This document shows positions 1 to 7,854 of a stretch of 64,000 nt of DNA, one piece after another. The first letter of the stretch is position 1, and the number at the start of each line of letters is the position of its first letter. This stretch comes from Aldehydirespirator sp965205155 (GTDB taxonomy: Bacteria; Actinomycetota; Acidimicrobiia; Acidimicrobiales; Aldehydirespiratoraceae). A program made the translations under genes and the position numbers. Under the pieces are notes generated by a model, which ran no database searches, was not told where the DNA came from, and worked only from the letters and a program-made list of their open reading frames with translations. The stretch is taken from assembly GCA_965205155.1 (NCBI GenBank), contig OZ242033.1, positions 1,550,001 through 1,614,000 on the forward strand, given 5' to 3'.

Positions 1-355
1 CACCGTGGGACAGCAGCTCGGCGAAGTGCGCTTCGATGCGGTCGACCGAATCCAGCAGGTTGTACGGGTTGGTGGCGACGTCGCCGGTGTCGTCGATGCG
101 CAGGCTGTCGAAGGGGGCGGCCCGGGTGGCCATGTTGTAGGGGCGGATCAGCACCGACTCGTCACGGATGCCCCGGGGCCCGAAGCGGGCGCCGGGCCGG
201 TTGGAGGTGCCGATGTCGAACGGCACCCCCACGATGGCGGCGTCGAGTTCGTCAGGGCGCGAGCGTCCCGGCAGCCGCATGAAGGTGGCGATCCCCGCGA
301 AGCGGGGCATCTCGTTGCCACCCAACGGCTGCGGGTTCGACCCGGCGCGTGTCAC
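1..355 (-). CDS. Agmatinase / guanidinobutyrase family ureohydrolase (5' part only)
   Basis: The first 118 codons of a ureohydrolase are present; the rest lies beyond the left edge of the window. Members of this Mn-dependent family remove urea from agmatine or guanidinobutyrate. The N-terminus carries the family hallmarks PLGGNEMPRFAGIATF, then GVPFDIGTSNRPGARFGPRGIR, with the conserved RPYNMATRAAPFDSL stretch at about residues 70-84. The GTG start at 355 is chosen because the PLGGNE motif lies upstream of the next ATG (310) and an in-frame stop lies just before it. The metal-binding HVDAH and DxDxxDP motifs fall outside the window. A 34-bp palindrome lies 67-100 bp upstream and a TetR gene follows, which suggests local repression. 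Agmatinase and guanidinobutyrase cannot be told apart from this part. Confidence 0.88.
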   Translation of the reverse strand, partial: MTRAGSNPQPLGGNEMPRFAGIATFMRLPGRSRPDELDAAIVGVPFDIGTSNRPGARFGPRGIRDESVLIRPYNMATRAAPFDSLRIDDTGDVATNPYNLLDSVDRIEAHFAELLSHG

Positions 356-421
356 AACGCAACCCTATGGCCTGGGACAGTGGACCATCAGGTCGAGGCC
401 TCCTCGAAGCCGGCTCCGGAA

Positions 422-455
422 GAGACGTACCCTATCATTTGATAGGTTACGTCTC
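422..455. promoter_or_regulatory. 34-bp palindrome, probable TetR operator upstream of the ureohydrolase
   Basis: The core CCTATCA-tt-TGATAGG (431-446) is extended by outer arms GAGACGTA (422-429) and TACGTCTC (448-455), so 15 of 16 base pairs match around the centre. The same core, with a perfect centre, recurs at 1202-1217 in front of the adjacent TetR gene, which argues for a shared operator. The outer arms overlap the last two bases of the TetR stop region, so the structure could also act as a transcription terminator. Operator function is inferred. Confidence 0.6.
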
Positions 456-1113
456 AGAGGCCGGGCTGGGTTCGTAGGTGCTCGACCATGGCTAGGCCCT
501 TGGAACGCAGGTCGTCGCAGTTGGCGTGGGCCGGAAGAAGGGCACGCAGGGCGAGGGACGCGACCTGGTCGGCGAACTCGGACGGGTCGACGTCGCCGCG
601 CCGGCGGGCGTCGATCAGTACGCCCTCGATGAGCCAGTCCACCCCGCGGCTCGCGAAGTCGGAGTCCAACTCCATGAGGTCACCGGCGGCGGTGCCCTCG
701 GCGATCAACGCGGCCTGGGCGGCCATGATCCTCTCCCACAGGGCGCGCTCGTCGGCCAGAGCCGGTTCGTTGAGAACCTCGGCGGTGGTGGTGCAGGTGA
801 AGTCGTAGGGAGCGGAGATCATTCGCCGCACCTCCAGGAATACTGCGCAGAACAGCCGGGCCGCGGCCGAGCCGCGCTGGTTCCGGGCCGCCTCGAAGAT
901 GCGGATACTGGTCTCGAACTCGAGCCTCTGCAGTTCGGCCATGATCTCGGCCTTCGATGAGAAGTGATGGAACAGCGACGGCTGGCGGATCCCCACCGCG
1001 TCGGCGATGTCGCGCGTCGAGGTCGCGTGGAAGCCCCGAACGGCGAACAGATGCGAGGCCACACGCAGGATCTGATCTCGGGTGGGAACGTTGCGATCCG
1101 CCGTGTCAGACAA
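454..1113 (-). CDS. TetR/AcrR family transcriptional regulator
   Basis: A one-component repressor of 219 residues, the usual TetR length. The helix-turn-helix is at about residues 31-52 (TRDIADAVGIRQPSLFHHFSS), a near-textbook TetR recognition helix, followed by a helical ligand/dimer domain. The open frame extends upstream to 1233, but that extension would translate the operator palindrome, so the TTG at 1113 is preferred; it has a purine-rich GGAAGGAAG ribosome site about 8 bases ahead. The gene runs in the same direction as the ureohydrolase to its left. Matching palindromes in front of both genes suggest that it represses itself and that gene. Its ligand is unknown. Confidence 0.87.
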   Translation of the reverse strand: MSDTADRNVPTRDQILRVASHLFAVRGFHATSTRDIADAVGIRQPSLFHHFSSKAEIMAELQRLEFETSIRIFEAARNQRGSAAARLFCAVFLEVRRMISAPYDFTCTTTAEVLNEPALADERALWERIMAAQAALIAEGTAAGDLMELDSDFASRGVDWLIEGVLIDARRRGDVDPSEFADQVASLALRALLPAHANCDDLRSKGLAMVEHLRTQPGL

Positions 1114-1201
1114 GTCCGCTTCCTTCCTCGGTCGGGCCGCCGGGGCCGGCGCCGTCCTCAAGGCTCGCACAAAGGCTTGCAGAAGCGGCACTTGACGGGG
1201 G

Positions 1202-1217
1202 CCTATCATATGATAGG
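1202..1217. promoter_or_regulatory. Perfect 16-bp palindrome, probable autoregulatory TetR operator
   Basis: CCTATCATATGATAGG is a perfect inverted repeat about 90 bp upstream of the TTG start of the TetR gene. A degenerate second copy, CCTATCAAATGA, follows at 1226-1237. The core matches the palindrome at 431-446. Two sites with one sequence beside one TetR gene is the usual arrangement for a self-controlled repressor; binding itself is inferred. Confidence 0.65.
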
Positions 1218-1290
1218 GTAGATGACCTATCAAATGACACGGGAGTCCCGGGGGAGCTGGCTGCTCGATCAGTGATGTCGTTGGAGTTCC

Positions 1291-2487
1291 CTAGGTCCCG
1301 AGACGAGACAGGAGGCGGTCGAGGATCTCGTCGAGCACTGCCGCGGACGTGCCGAAATTGAGGCGCACGTGGCCGTGGCCGTTGGTGCCGAACTCGGTGC
1401 CCTCCGACACCGCGACGCCGGCTTGTTCCAGCAGCCGGGCCGCGGGCGCCTCGCCCAGACCGCAGGCCGACAGGTCCAGCCAGCCCAGGAAGGTTGAGTC
1501 GGGTCGGTGGAAGCGGGCGGCCTGAGCCTCCGCGGCCAGTCGTTCCGCCAACTGGTCGCGCCGCTCCGCCAGGTAGGGGACGAGTCCGTCGGCCCAGGCT
1601 CCTCCGTGTCGCCAGGCCGCGATGGTGGCGTCCATGCCGGTGCGGGCCGCGTGGCCGAGCAGCAGAGGCGGGTGGCCTTCGCGCACCCGCCGCCGCAGGT
1701 CCCGGTCGGCGTAGGCCATCACTGCGCAGCGCAGTCCCGATATGGAGAACGTCTTGGCCGGGGAGGTGACCGTCACCACCCGCTCGGCTGCGCCGGCGAT
1801 CGACAGCATGGGCACGAACGGCGACGATGAGTCCGGGTACACGAGGTCTGCGTGGATCTCGTCGGACACCACGTAGAAGTCGTAGGCGTGGGCCAGCTCC
1901 ACGACCCGGGTCAGGACCTCCCGGTCGGCCACCCATCCGGTGGGGTTGTGGGGATGGCACCACAGCAGCACCCGGGCGTGGGGCTCCCGCCGGACCAGGG
2001 CTTCCAGGTCGTCGGGGTCGAGCGTCCAGCCGAGATCGTGGTCGTAGCGCATGAGCCACTCGAGCTGGCGCCGCCGGGCCGTGGGGCAGATCTGCAGGAA
2101 GATGTGGTAGATCGGCGGAGTGAGGATCACACCCGCGCCGGGCTCGGCCAGCGCGGTGACCGTCGCGGTCACTCCCTGCAGCACGTCCACGCAGGTGTGC
2201 ACGTAGCCGGGGTCGGGGCTCCAGCCGTAGCGCTCGCCTGCCCAGTAGGCGAACGCCGCTCCGACATCGTCCTCCAGGTCGTGGTAGCCGAAGTCTCCGC
2301 GGTCGATGGTGGTCTGCATGGCATCCGTCACGACGGGCGGGGGCCGGAAGTCGTGATCGGCCACCCACGCCGGCAGGGCTTCCGGGCCGTACTTGGTCCA
2401 CTTGGCGTTGCGGTTGCCTCGCTTCTGCCCGATGTCGACTACGGGATCGAAGGCATTGGCCCCGGAGGCGGCCGCGTGTCGACTCAC
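1291..2487 (-). CDS. PatB/MalY-type aminotransferase, putative C-S beta-lyase
   Basis: A fold-type I PLP enzyme of 398 residues. Visible family features are the substrate-side start (KWTKYGPEALPAWVADHDF), the HNPTGW motif at about 180-185, SDEIHAD at about 208-214, and the PLP lysine in SPAKTFSISG at Lys245. MalY/PatB enzymes cleave cystathionine or cysteine conjugates to a thiol, pyruvate and ammonia, and some act as aminotransferases; the WVADxDF start favours this subfamily over plain class I aminotransferases. It is a cytosolic enzyme. It is followed at 46 bp by the SPFH gene on the same strand, with no obvious functional link. Exact substrate unknown. Confidence 0.85.
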   Translation of the reverse strand: MSRHAAASGANAFDPVVDIGQKRGNRNAKWTKYGPEALPAWVADHDFRPPPVVTDAMQTTIDRGDFGYHDLEDDVGAAFAYWAGERYGWSPDPGYVHTCVDVLQGVTATVTALAEPGAGVILTPPIYHIFLQICPTARRRQLEWLMRYDHDLGWTLDPDDLEALVRREPHARVLLWCHPHNPTGWVADREVLTRVVELAHAYDFYVVSDEIHADLVYPDSSSPFVPMLSIAGAAERVVTVTSPAKTFSISGLRCAVMAYADRDLRRRVREGHPPLLLGHAARTGMDATIAAWRHGGAWADGLVPYLAERRDQLAERLAAEAQAARFHRPDSTFLGWLDLSACGLGEAPAARLLEQAGVAVSEGTEFGTNGHGHVRLNFGTSAAVLDEILDRLLSRLGT

Positions 2488-2532
2488 GGCAGGCGACGCT
2501 AGCGGCCGATTTCTTGGCGGCCGGGTCCGGGG

Positions 2533-3471
2533 CTAGGGCAGCGTGCCGGTGTTGACGATTGGGGTGGTCTGCTGCTCGCTGGTGAGAACCACCAGCAGGT
2601 TGGCGACCATCGACGCCTTGGCCTGCTCGTCGAGGTCCACCACCGAGCGCTCGGCCAGCAGTTCGAGAGCCTCCTCGACCATGCCGACCGCTCCCTCCAC
2701 GATCGTGCGCCTGGCAGCCACCACCGCCGCGGCCTGCTGGCGCCGCAGCATGGCTTCCGCGATCTCGGTGGCGTAGGCCAGGTGGTTCAGCCGGGTCTCG
2801 ATGACCTCCACCCCGGCCCGGTTCAGGCGGTCCTGCACCTCGGCGTGGAGCGTGGCCGCCACCGTGTCGGGATCGGAGCGAAGCGACACCCGGTCGCCCT
2901 CGAAGTCGTCGTAGGGGTACTGGGTGCCGAGGTGGCGTATGGCCGTCTCGCTCTGGACGTGGACGAAGTCCTCGAAGTCGTCCACCTCGAACACGGCGGC
3001 GGCGGTGTCGACCACCCGCCACACCACCACCGCGGAGATCTCGATGGGGTTGCCCTCGGCGTCGTTGACCTTGGAGACGCTGGTGGTGAAGTTGTGCACC
3101 CGCAGTGAGATCTTGCGGGACTCCATGCGGGTGAACGGGTTGGCCAGATGCCAGCCCGGGGTCTCGACCGTGCCCTTGTAGCGGCCGAACAGGATCAGTA
3201 TCAGCGCCTCGTTGGGCTGCACCAGGTACTGGCCGGGCCAGGAGAACAGGAAGGTGATCGCGCCCACCGGAATGAGGAACACCAGTGGCCACGCCACCGC
3301 AGCCACGCCGACGATCCCGGCCGCGATGACGACCAGTCCCAGCAGCGCGATCAGCACTCCCAGCAAGCCCGGCTTGGTGCGGGCAGGATGGGCCGTCACC
3401 GCGGGTGTAGGGGAGTCCTCCGCGGGACTGGTGGAAGCTGAGGGGGAGGAGGTTTCGGTCATGGCCGCCAT
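2533..3471 (-). CDS. SPFH/Band 7 domain membrane protein
   Basis: A 312-residue protein with a Ser/Pro/Thr-rich N-terminus, a long hydrophobic hairpin at about residues 35-77, then a Band 7 domain starting at the typical VQPNEALILILFGRYKGTV and containing the conserved ETPGWHLANPF and RLNHLAYATEIAEAMLRRQQ stretches. SPFH proteins form oligomeric membrane scaffolds. The DNA allows a start at the first ATG (3471) or the fourth codon (3462). A copy of the dispersed 90-bp repeat lies 65 bp upstream, in the divergent spacer towards the next gene. It is separate from the flotillin at 54.7 kb. Confidence 0.85.
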   Translation of the reverse strand: MAAMTETSSPSASTSPAEDSPTPAVTAHPARTKPGLLGVLIALLGLVVIAAGIVGVAAVAWPLVFLIPVGAITFLFSWPGQYLVQPNEALILILFGRYKGTVETPGWHLANPFTRMESRKISLRVHNFTTSVSKVNDAEGNPIEISAVVVWRVVDTAAAVFEVDDFEDFVHVQSETAIRHLGTQYPYDDFEGDRVSLRSDPDTVAATLHAEVQDRLNRAGVEVIETRLNHLAYATEIAEAMLRRQQAAAVVAARRTIVEGAVGMVEEALELLAERSVVDLDEQAKASMVANLLVVLTSEQQTTPIVNTGTLP

Positions 3472-3535
3472 CCTGTCACCCGGATGCGCCGCTGGCTACC
3501 GTGACCGGTTGGCGTCGGCAAAGCCGCAGCGTCAC

Positions 3536-3624
3536 TCCCGCTCTTGTTCGTTGCGCTCACGGGCCGCTCGGGCCACGGCCTCGCCCGTATGGGCCGGATA
3601 CGCTCGCCTACCGCTCGGCCTCTA
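3536..3624 (+). repeat. Dispersed 90-bp repeat, copy A
   Basis: It begins TCCCGCTCTTGTTCG and ends CCGCTCGGCCTCTA, with an internal ACGGGC...GCCCGT inverted pair. It lies between two divergent genes, and the ribosome site of the downstream oxidoreductase (AAGGAG) starts only four bases after the last base of the repeat. Other copies are at 12070, 47941, 52683 and 54507, all in this orientation. It differs from the others at one base in the first half (GTTCGTTGC for GTTCGCTGC). Confidence 0.85.
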
Positions 3625-3638
3625 AGCAAGGAGCACAG

Positions 3639-4505
3639 ATGAAGTTCGGGATCTCGTTCGCCAATGTGGGCACGTTCGTGAAGGGCAAGGGCGCGGCCCG
3701 GCTGGCCCAGGCCGCCGAGGCTGCCGGGTTCGACTCGCTGTGGACGGTGGAGCACATCCTCTACCCGGAGGGCTACGAGTCCACCTACCCGTACGCGCCC
3801 GACGGCAAGATGCCCGGTTCGGGCAACAATCCGATTCCCGATCCGCTCGTCTGGCTCGGGTACGCGGCCGCGGTCACTTCCAGCATCAGGCTGGCCACCG
3901 GCATCTCGCTGCTGCCCGAGCGCCATCCGCTCACCTTCGCCAAGGAGGTGGCCACCCTGGACGTGCTGTCGGGAGGCCGGGTGACGCTCGGTGTGGGGAT
4001 CGGCTGGCTGCGCGAGGAGTTCGACGCGCTAGACGTGCCCTGGGAGCGCAGGGGCCCTCGCACCGAGGAGTACATGGAGGTCATGCGCCGGGTGTGGGCC
4101 GAGGATGACGTGACCTTCGACGGCGAGTTCGTGTCGTTCCGCCGGGCCAGTTCCAACCCTAAGCCGGTGGCGGGGCGGGTCCCGATCCACATAGGCGGCC
4201 ACAGCGAGGCCGCAGCCCGCCGGGCCGGGCGCATCGGCGACGGTCTGTTCCTGGCCGGCGGAGACATGGCGCACCTGCTCGATGTGGCCCGAGACACTGC
4301 AGCCGGCTGCGGTCGCGATCCCGCTGACCTGGAGATGTCGGCCGTGCATCTCGGGCTGTTCGGTGACGATCCGGCGGCGGCAATTCAGGAGGCCGAGTCG
4401 TGGGGGGTGGAGCGGCTGATGGTTCCGTCGGTGTTCTACTTCCGCAACACGGCCGAGGGCCTGGCCGCCTTCGGGGAGTCGGTGATCGCGCCCCACTCCG
4501 CCTGA
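3639..4505 (+). CDS. LLM class (putative F420-dependent) oxidoreductase
   Basis: A 288-residue luciferase-like TIM-barrel protein starting MKFGISFANVG. Seen motifs are LWTVEHILYPEGY near residue 33, the LPERHPLTFAKEVATLDVLSGGR signature at about 90-112, GVGIGWLREEFDALG-like sequence at about 115-128, and VPIHIGGHSEAAARR at about 176-190. Members of this actinobacterial group transfer hydride to or from coenzyme F420; the substrate is not predictable. ATG 3639 is preferred to the longer open frame because AAGGAG lies six bases upstream and the longer version would translate the 90-bp repeat. It stands alone, convergent with the Ppx gene. Confidence 0.85.
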   Translation: MKFGISFANVGTFVKGKGAARLAQAAEAAGFDSLWTVEHILYPEGYESTYPYAPDGKMPGSGNNPIPDPLVWLGYAAAVTSSIRLATGISLLPERHPLTFAKEVATLDVLSGGRVTLGVGIGWLREEFDALDVPWERRGPRTEEYMEVMRRVWAEDDVTFDGEFVSFRRASSNPKPVAGRVPIHIGGHSEAAARRAGRIGDGLFLAGGDMAHLLDVARDTAAGCGRDPADLEMSAVHLGLFGDDPAAAIQEAESWGVERLMVPSVFYFRNTAEGLAAFGESVIAPHSA

Positions 4506-4521
4506 CCCTCCGCTCTTCCGG

Positions 4522-4570
4522 CTGTATATCGCGAAAAGCCGTCATATAGACAAGAAATCGCGATATACAG
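4522..4570. terminator. 13-bp-arm inverted repeat between convergent genes
   Basis: The arms CTGTATATCGCGA (4522-4534) and TCGCGATATACAG (4558-4570) are perfect complements around a 23-base loop. It lies in the 82-bp gap between the ends of two convergent genes, where a bidirectional terminator is expected. It is AT-rich with no flanking T run, and GAAATCGCGAT/GAAACCGCGAT is echoed just downstream, so a protein-binding site is an alternative. Confidence 0.5.
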
Positions 4571-4587
4571 ACGAGAAACCGCGATGA

Positions 4588-6195
4588 TCATTTGACGGGG
4601 GCGTGGGCAGGGTGGTTCCGGCGCTGACGTTCCGCGTTGGTCTCCACCACACGGAACTCGACGGTGCGCCCCAGAGCCTCTGCCAGCAGGGCGGAGCTGC
4701 GTCGGGCGGTGAACAGCTCGATGTCCACGTCGGCGCCCGCGCTGGTCTCCACGTCGATGGTCACCGCATCTTCGCTGACGGAGGCATGGACCCGTTCGAC
4801 GGCCCTGCGGTAGGTGCGGTCCAGCGCTATCCCCACCCGTAGCAGCCCGGCCAGCACCCGCACCCGGCGGCGGTCGGGCTTGCTGAGCGCCGTGTACTCG
4901 CGGTGCGACGACACCGGCCGGCTCTTGCGGTGGTAGCGGGCCACCAGCGCGATCAGCTCCAGTTCGTTCTCGCTGAAGCCCGCGAGGCGCTCGCTGTGGC
5001 GTATCAGGTAGTAGGAGTGCTTGTGGTGCGAGGAGTCGGCCACGAAGCGGCCGATGTTGTGGAGCAGGCCGGCGGCTTCCAGCAGCTCGCTGTCGGCGAT
5101 GGTCAGGCCGTGGGCCTCCCCGGTCTCGTCGAAGAGTTCCAGCGCCAGGTCGGTGGCGTGCTCGGCGTGTATCAGGTCCTCGTGATAGCTGCGAGCAAGG
5201 GCCAGCACACCGGAGCGTCTTAGGTCGCTGAGGTGGTGGAGGCCGTCGTCGCGGGAGCGGTCCCTGCGGTTGAAGCGGTCGAGCAGCAACCCCTCGCGCA
5301 GCGCTCCGGTCGACACCACCAGGGATTGGATGCCGAGGGCCTTGAAGAGCTGCCGCAGCAGGATGGCTCCCGCCACGATCACGTCGCGGCGGGCGGGGTC
5401 CAGGCCGGGCACGTCGGCGCGGTCGCGGGGTGTGGGCCGGGACACGAGGTCGGCCACCACCTCGTTGAGGTCGGCGCGCTCGATGGTGGCGTTGGCGACG
5501 GTGCGGAGCGTCTCGCCGCGCCGGGCCGCGCAGAGGGCCGCCACCGCCGCGATGGTTCCCGAGCAGCCCACGGAGACCTCGAAGCCGACGTCGCGAGCCT
5601 CCCGGGCCACATGGGCCACGAAGGACTTGATGTGACGCCGGCAGGCCTTGACCGCGCCGTCGGCGATCACGCCGCCGGAGAAGAAGCGGTCGGTGAGGCG
5701 GATGTGGCCCAGCTTGAGGCTGCGGGCCAGCGTCGCGGGGGCGTGGTCGCCGACGATCAGCTCGGTGGAGCCGCCGCCGATGTCGATGACGAGGTGGGGC
5801 CGGCCCGCGATCGGTACCGCGCTCATGGCGCCCAGGTGGATCAGCCGGGCCTCCTCCATGCCCGAGACGATCTCCACCGTGATGCGGGCCTCGTCGTGGA
5901 CCCTGCGCAGGAACCGGCCCTGATTCTCGGCCTCCCGGACTGCGCTGGTAGCCACTGCCACCACCTCGGCGTCGTGGGCGTCGGCGATGTGGCGGAACTC
6001 CACCAGCGCGGCCACCGCTCGCTCGACGGCGTCGGGCATCAGCAGCTTCATGTCGTCGCCGCCGGTGCCGAGGCGTACCGGCACGCGCTCGCGGGCCAGG
6101 ATCTCGGGTGATCCGCCGGGCACGGACCGGGCGATCACCATGTGCACCGAGTTGGTGCCCACATCGATGGCCGCCAGCGCCTGAGACCCCGTCAT
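4588..6195 (-). CDS. Ppx/GppA exopolyphosphatase family protein with C-terminal HD domain
   Basis: The protein (535 residues) belongs to the ASKHA fold family that hydrolyses polyphosphate or pppGpp. The N-terminal phosphate loop AAIDVGTNSVHM is at residues 8-19, the second phosphate motif VIDIGGGSTEL is at 136-146, and TSAVREAENQGRF at 83-95 is typical of Ppx/GppA. A C-terminal HD-type region follows (EAAGLLHNIGRFVADSSHHKHS at about 373-394), giving the long two-module architecture. Polyphosphatase and guanosine pentaphosphatase activity cannot be separated by reading. The start ATG at 6195 faces a divergent SDR gene 75 bp away, so the two promoters probably share that gap. Confidence 0.9.
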   Translation of the reverse strand: MTGSQALAAIDVGTNSVHMVIARSVPGGSPEILARERVPVRLGTGGDDMKLLMPDAVERAVAALVEFRHIADAHDAEVVAVATSAVREAENQGRFLRRVHDEARITVEIVSGMEEARLIHLGAMSAVPIAGRPHLVIDIGGGSTELIVGDHAPATLARSLKLGHIRLTDRFFSGGVIADGAVKACRRHIKSFVAHVAREARDVGFEVSVGCSGTIAAVAALCAARRGETLRTVANATIERADLNEVVADLVSRPTPRDRADVPGLDPARRDVIVAGAILLRQLFKALGIQSLVVSTGALREGLLLDRFNRRDRSRDDGLHHLSDLRRSGVLALARSYHEDLIHAEHATDLALELFDETGEAHGLTIADSELLEAAGLLHNIGRFVADSSHHKHSYYLIRHSERLAGFSENELELIALVARYHRKSRPVSSHREYTALSKPDRRRVRVLAGLLRVGIALDRTYRRAVERVHASVSEDAVTIDVETSAGADVDIELFTARRSSALLAEALGRTVEFRVVETNAERQRRNHPAHAPVK

Positions 6196-6270
6196 CGGCG
6201 GAGAAGCATCACGTCAAACTTCCCGTCTCGCAACCTCTGGCCCGCTACCGTCACAGAGGTGAGCGGGGTG

Positions 6271-6999
6271 ATGGACGGCCGGAGCGTGCTGGTAGTGGGG
6301 GCGTCGTCGGGGATCGGTGCGGCGGTGGCCCGGGCTGTGGCTGCCCGAGGCGGCTCTGTGACCGTGTCGGCCCGGCGCCGGGAGCGGCTCGAAGCCCTGG
6401 TGGGTGACATGGGCACCGGCCATGCCGCGCCGGGCGACGCGACGGTTCCGGCCGACGCCCGTCGCGTGGCCGCTGCGGCCAGTGAGGCGATGGGCGGGCT
6501 CGACCTGATGGTGTACGTCGCGGGCTACGGCGTGCTGCAACCGCTGGACAGGACCGACGCCGATACCTGGACCGACGTGTTCCGGGTGAACGTGGTGGCG
6601 GCCAACCTGGCCGCGGCTGCTGCGCTCGACCACATGGGCCGCACTGGGCTCATCGCCTTCGTGTCGTCCCGCACCGTCGAGGATGCCAACGCGCTGTTCG
6701 CGTCCTACAGCGCCACCAAGGCCGCGCTCGACCAGTGCATCCGGGTGTGGCGGGCCGAGCACCCCGACCGGCGCTTCATGCGGGTCGTGATGGGCAACAC
6801 CATGCCGACCGAGTTCGGCAACCACATGAACCTCGACCTGCTCGATGAGGCGATCAAGGCCTGGGAGCGCCAGGCAGTACCGGGGGGACTTATGCACGTC
6901 GACGACGTGGGAGCGGCCCTGGCCGAGGCGTTCGCGGTGGCGCTGGACCATCCCGAAATCGACTTCCCGGAACTCAAGCTCGACGCCCGCACCGCCTGA
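6271..6999 (+). CDS. SDR family oxidoreductase
   Basis: A 242-residue short-chain dehydrogenase. The nucleotide motif VVGASSGIGAAVA is at about residues 8-20, the NAG-equivalent position reads YVAGYG, and the catalytic pair is SYSATKAAL (Tyr-x3-Lys) at about 148-156, with SSRT supplying the upstream serine. The second aspartate-type motif (GDATVPAD) suggests NAD(P) selection typical of classical SDRs. ATG 6271 puts the Rossmann motif at the usual distance from the N-terminus; GTG 6259 is possible. Divergent from Ppx. Substrate unknown. Confidence 0.85.
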   Translation: MDGRSVLVVGASSGIGAAVARAVAARGGSVTVSARRRERLEALVGDMGTGHAAPGDATVPADARRVAAAASEAMGGLDLMVYVAGYGVLQPLDRTDADTWTDVFRVNVVAANLAAAAALDHMGRTGLIAFVSSRTVEDANALFASYSATKAALDQCIRVWRAEHPDRRFMRVVMGNTMPTEFGNHMNLDLLDEAIKAWERQAVPGGLMHVDDVGAALAEAFAVALDHPEIDFPELKLDARTA

Positions 7000-7032
7000 G
7001 CGCGCCCCGCGTCGGCTCGATCGGAGGTGGCG

Positions 7033-7854
7033 TCAGGCCGTGGCCAGGGGGCGGTCGGGGTCGCCTCCCCAGGCCGACCAGGACCCCACGAACAGCCGGC
7101 CGTCGCCCAGCCCGGCATGTCGCAGGGCGAGCAGGTCGTGACAGGCCGACACGCCGCTGCCGCAGTATGCGATGACCTGCCGGTCGGCGGCACCGGCCTG
7201 CTCGTAGCGGTCGCGCATCCCGGCCGCCGGCAGCAGCCGGCCGTCGAGGAGGTTGTCGCCGACCTGCATGCTCACCGCGCCGGGGATGTGGCCGAAGCGA
7301 GGATCGATGGCGTTGGGCTCGCCCCGGTACCGCTCCACCGACCGGGCGTCGATCACCACCGACTCCGGGTCGGTGCGGGCCGCGTCCACCTCATCGATGG
7401 TGGCGAGGCGCTCCGCGGGCCAGCGTCGGGCGGTGAACTCAGCCGGTGGCCACGAAGGTCCGGAGGTCTGCAGGCTGCCGGGCCAGGCGTCGAGCCCGCC
7501 GTCGAGCACGGCCGCGTCACCGCCCAGGCAGTCGAGCATCCACCACAGCCGCGATGCAATGACTCCGCCGACGTCGTCGTACGCGACGACCGTGGCGTCA
7601 TCGCCGATGCCGAGCCGGGCCATGGCCGCGGCGAAGTCCTGGGGCGATGGCAACGGATGGCGGCCGCCATCGGCGGTGGGCGGGCCTGAGAGATCGGTGT
7701 CGAGGTCGACGAAACGCGCCCCTGGGATGTGGCCCCGGTCGTAGGCCTCCCGACCCGAGCGACCGTCGAGGTACCACCTGACGTCGGCGATCACCACGGC
7801 ATCGGCGTGGACCTGCAGCCATTCGGCGTCCACCAGCGGTCCGAACCCGTTCAT
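7033..7854 (-). CDS. Thiosulfate/3-mercaptopyruvate sulfurtransferase (two rhodanese domains)
   Basis: A 273-residue tandem rhodanese. The N-terminal domain is catalytically dead, with YDDVGG where the active loop would be (about 92-97). The C-terminal domain has the active-site loop YCGSGVSA with Cys231. WYLDGRSGREAYDRGHIPGA at about 27-46 is typical of the family. It transfers sulfane sulfur from thiosulfate or 3-mercaptopyruvate to an acceptor such as cyanide or a thiol. The loop CGSGV is closer to mercaptopyruvate sulfurtransferases (CGSGxTA) than to CRKG rhodaneses. Its ATG overlaps the stop of the upstream hydrolase by four bases, so it is the last gene of a three-gene operon. Confidence 0.9.
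   Translation of the reverse strand: MNGFGPLVDAEWLQVHADAVVIADVRWYLDGRSGREAYDRGHIPGARFVDLDTDLSGPPTADGGRHPLPSPQDFAAAMARLGIGDDATVVAYDDVGGVIASRLWWMLDCLGGDAAVLDGGLDAWPGSLQTSGPSWPPAEFTARRWPAERLATIDEVDAARTDPESVVIDARSVERYRGEPNAIDPRFGHIPGAVSMQVGDNLLDGRLLPAAGMRDRYEQAGAADRQVIAYCGSGVSACHDLLALRHAGLGDGRLFVGSWSAWGGDPDRPLATA

Noticed and set aside
1106..3292. 728-codon minus-strand open frame over the aminotransferase and SPFH genes
   Set aside because: Its product is Arg/Gly/Pro-rich with no family features and it lies across two well-supported genes in another frame; a shadow of high-GC DNA.
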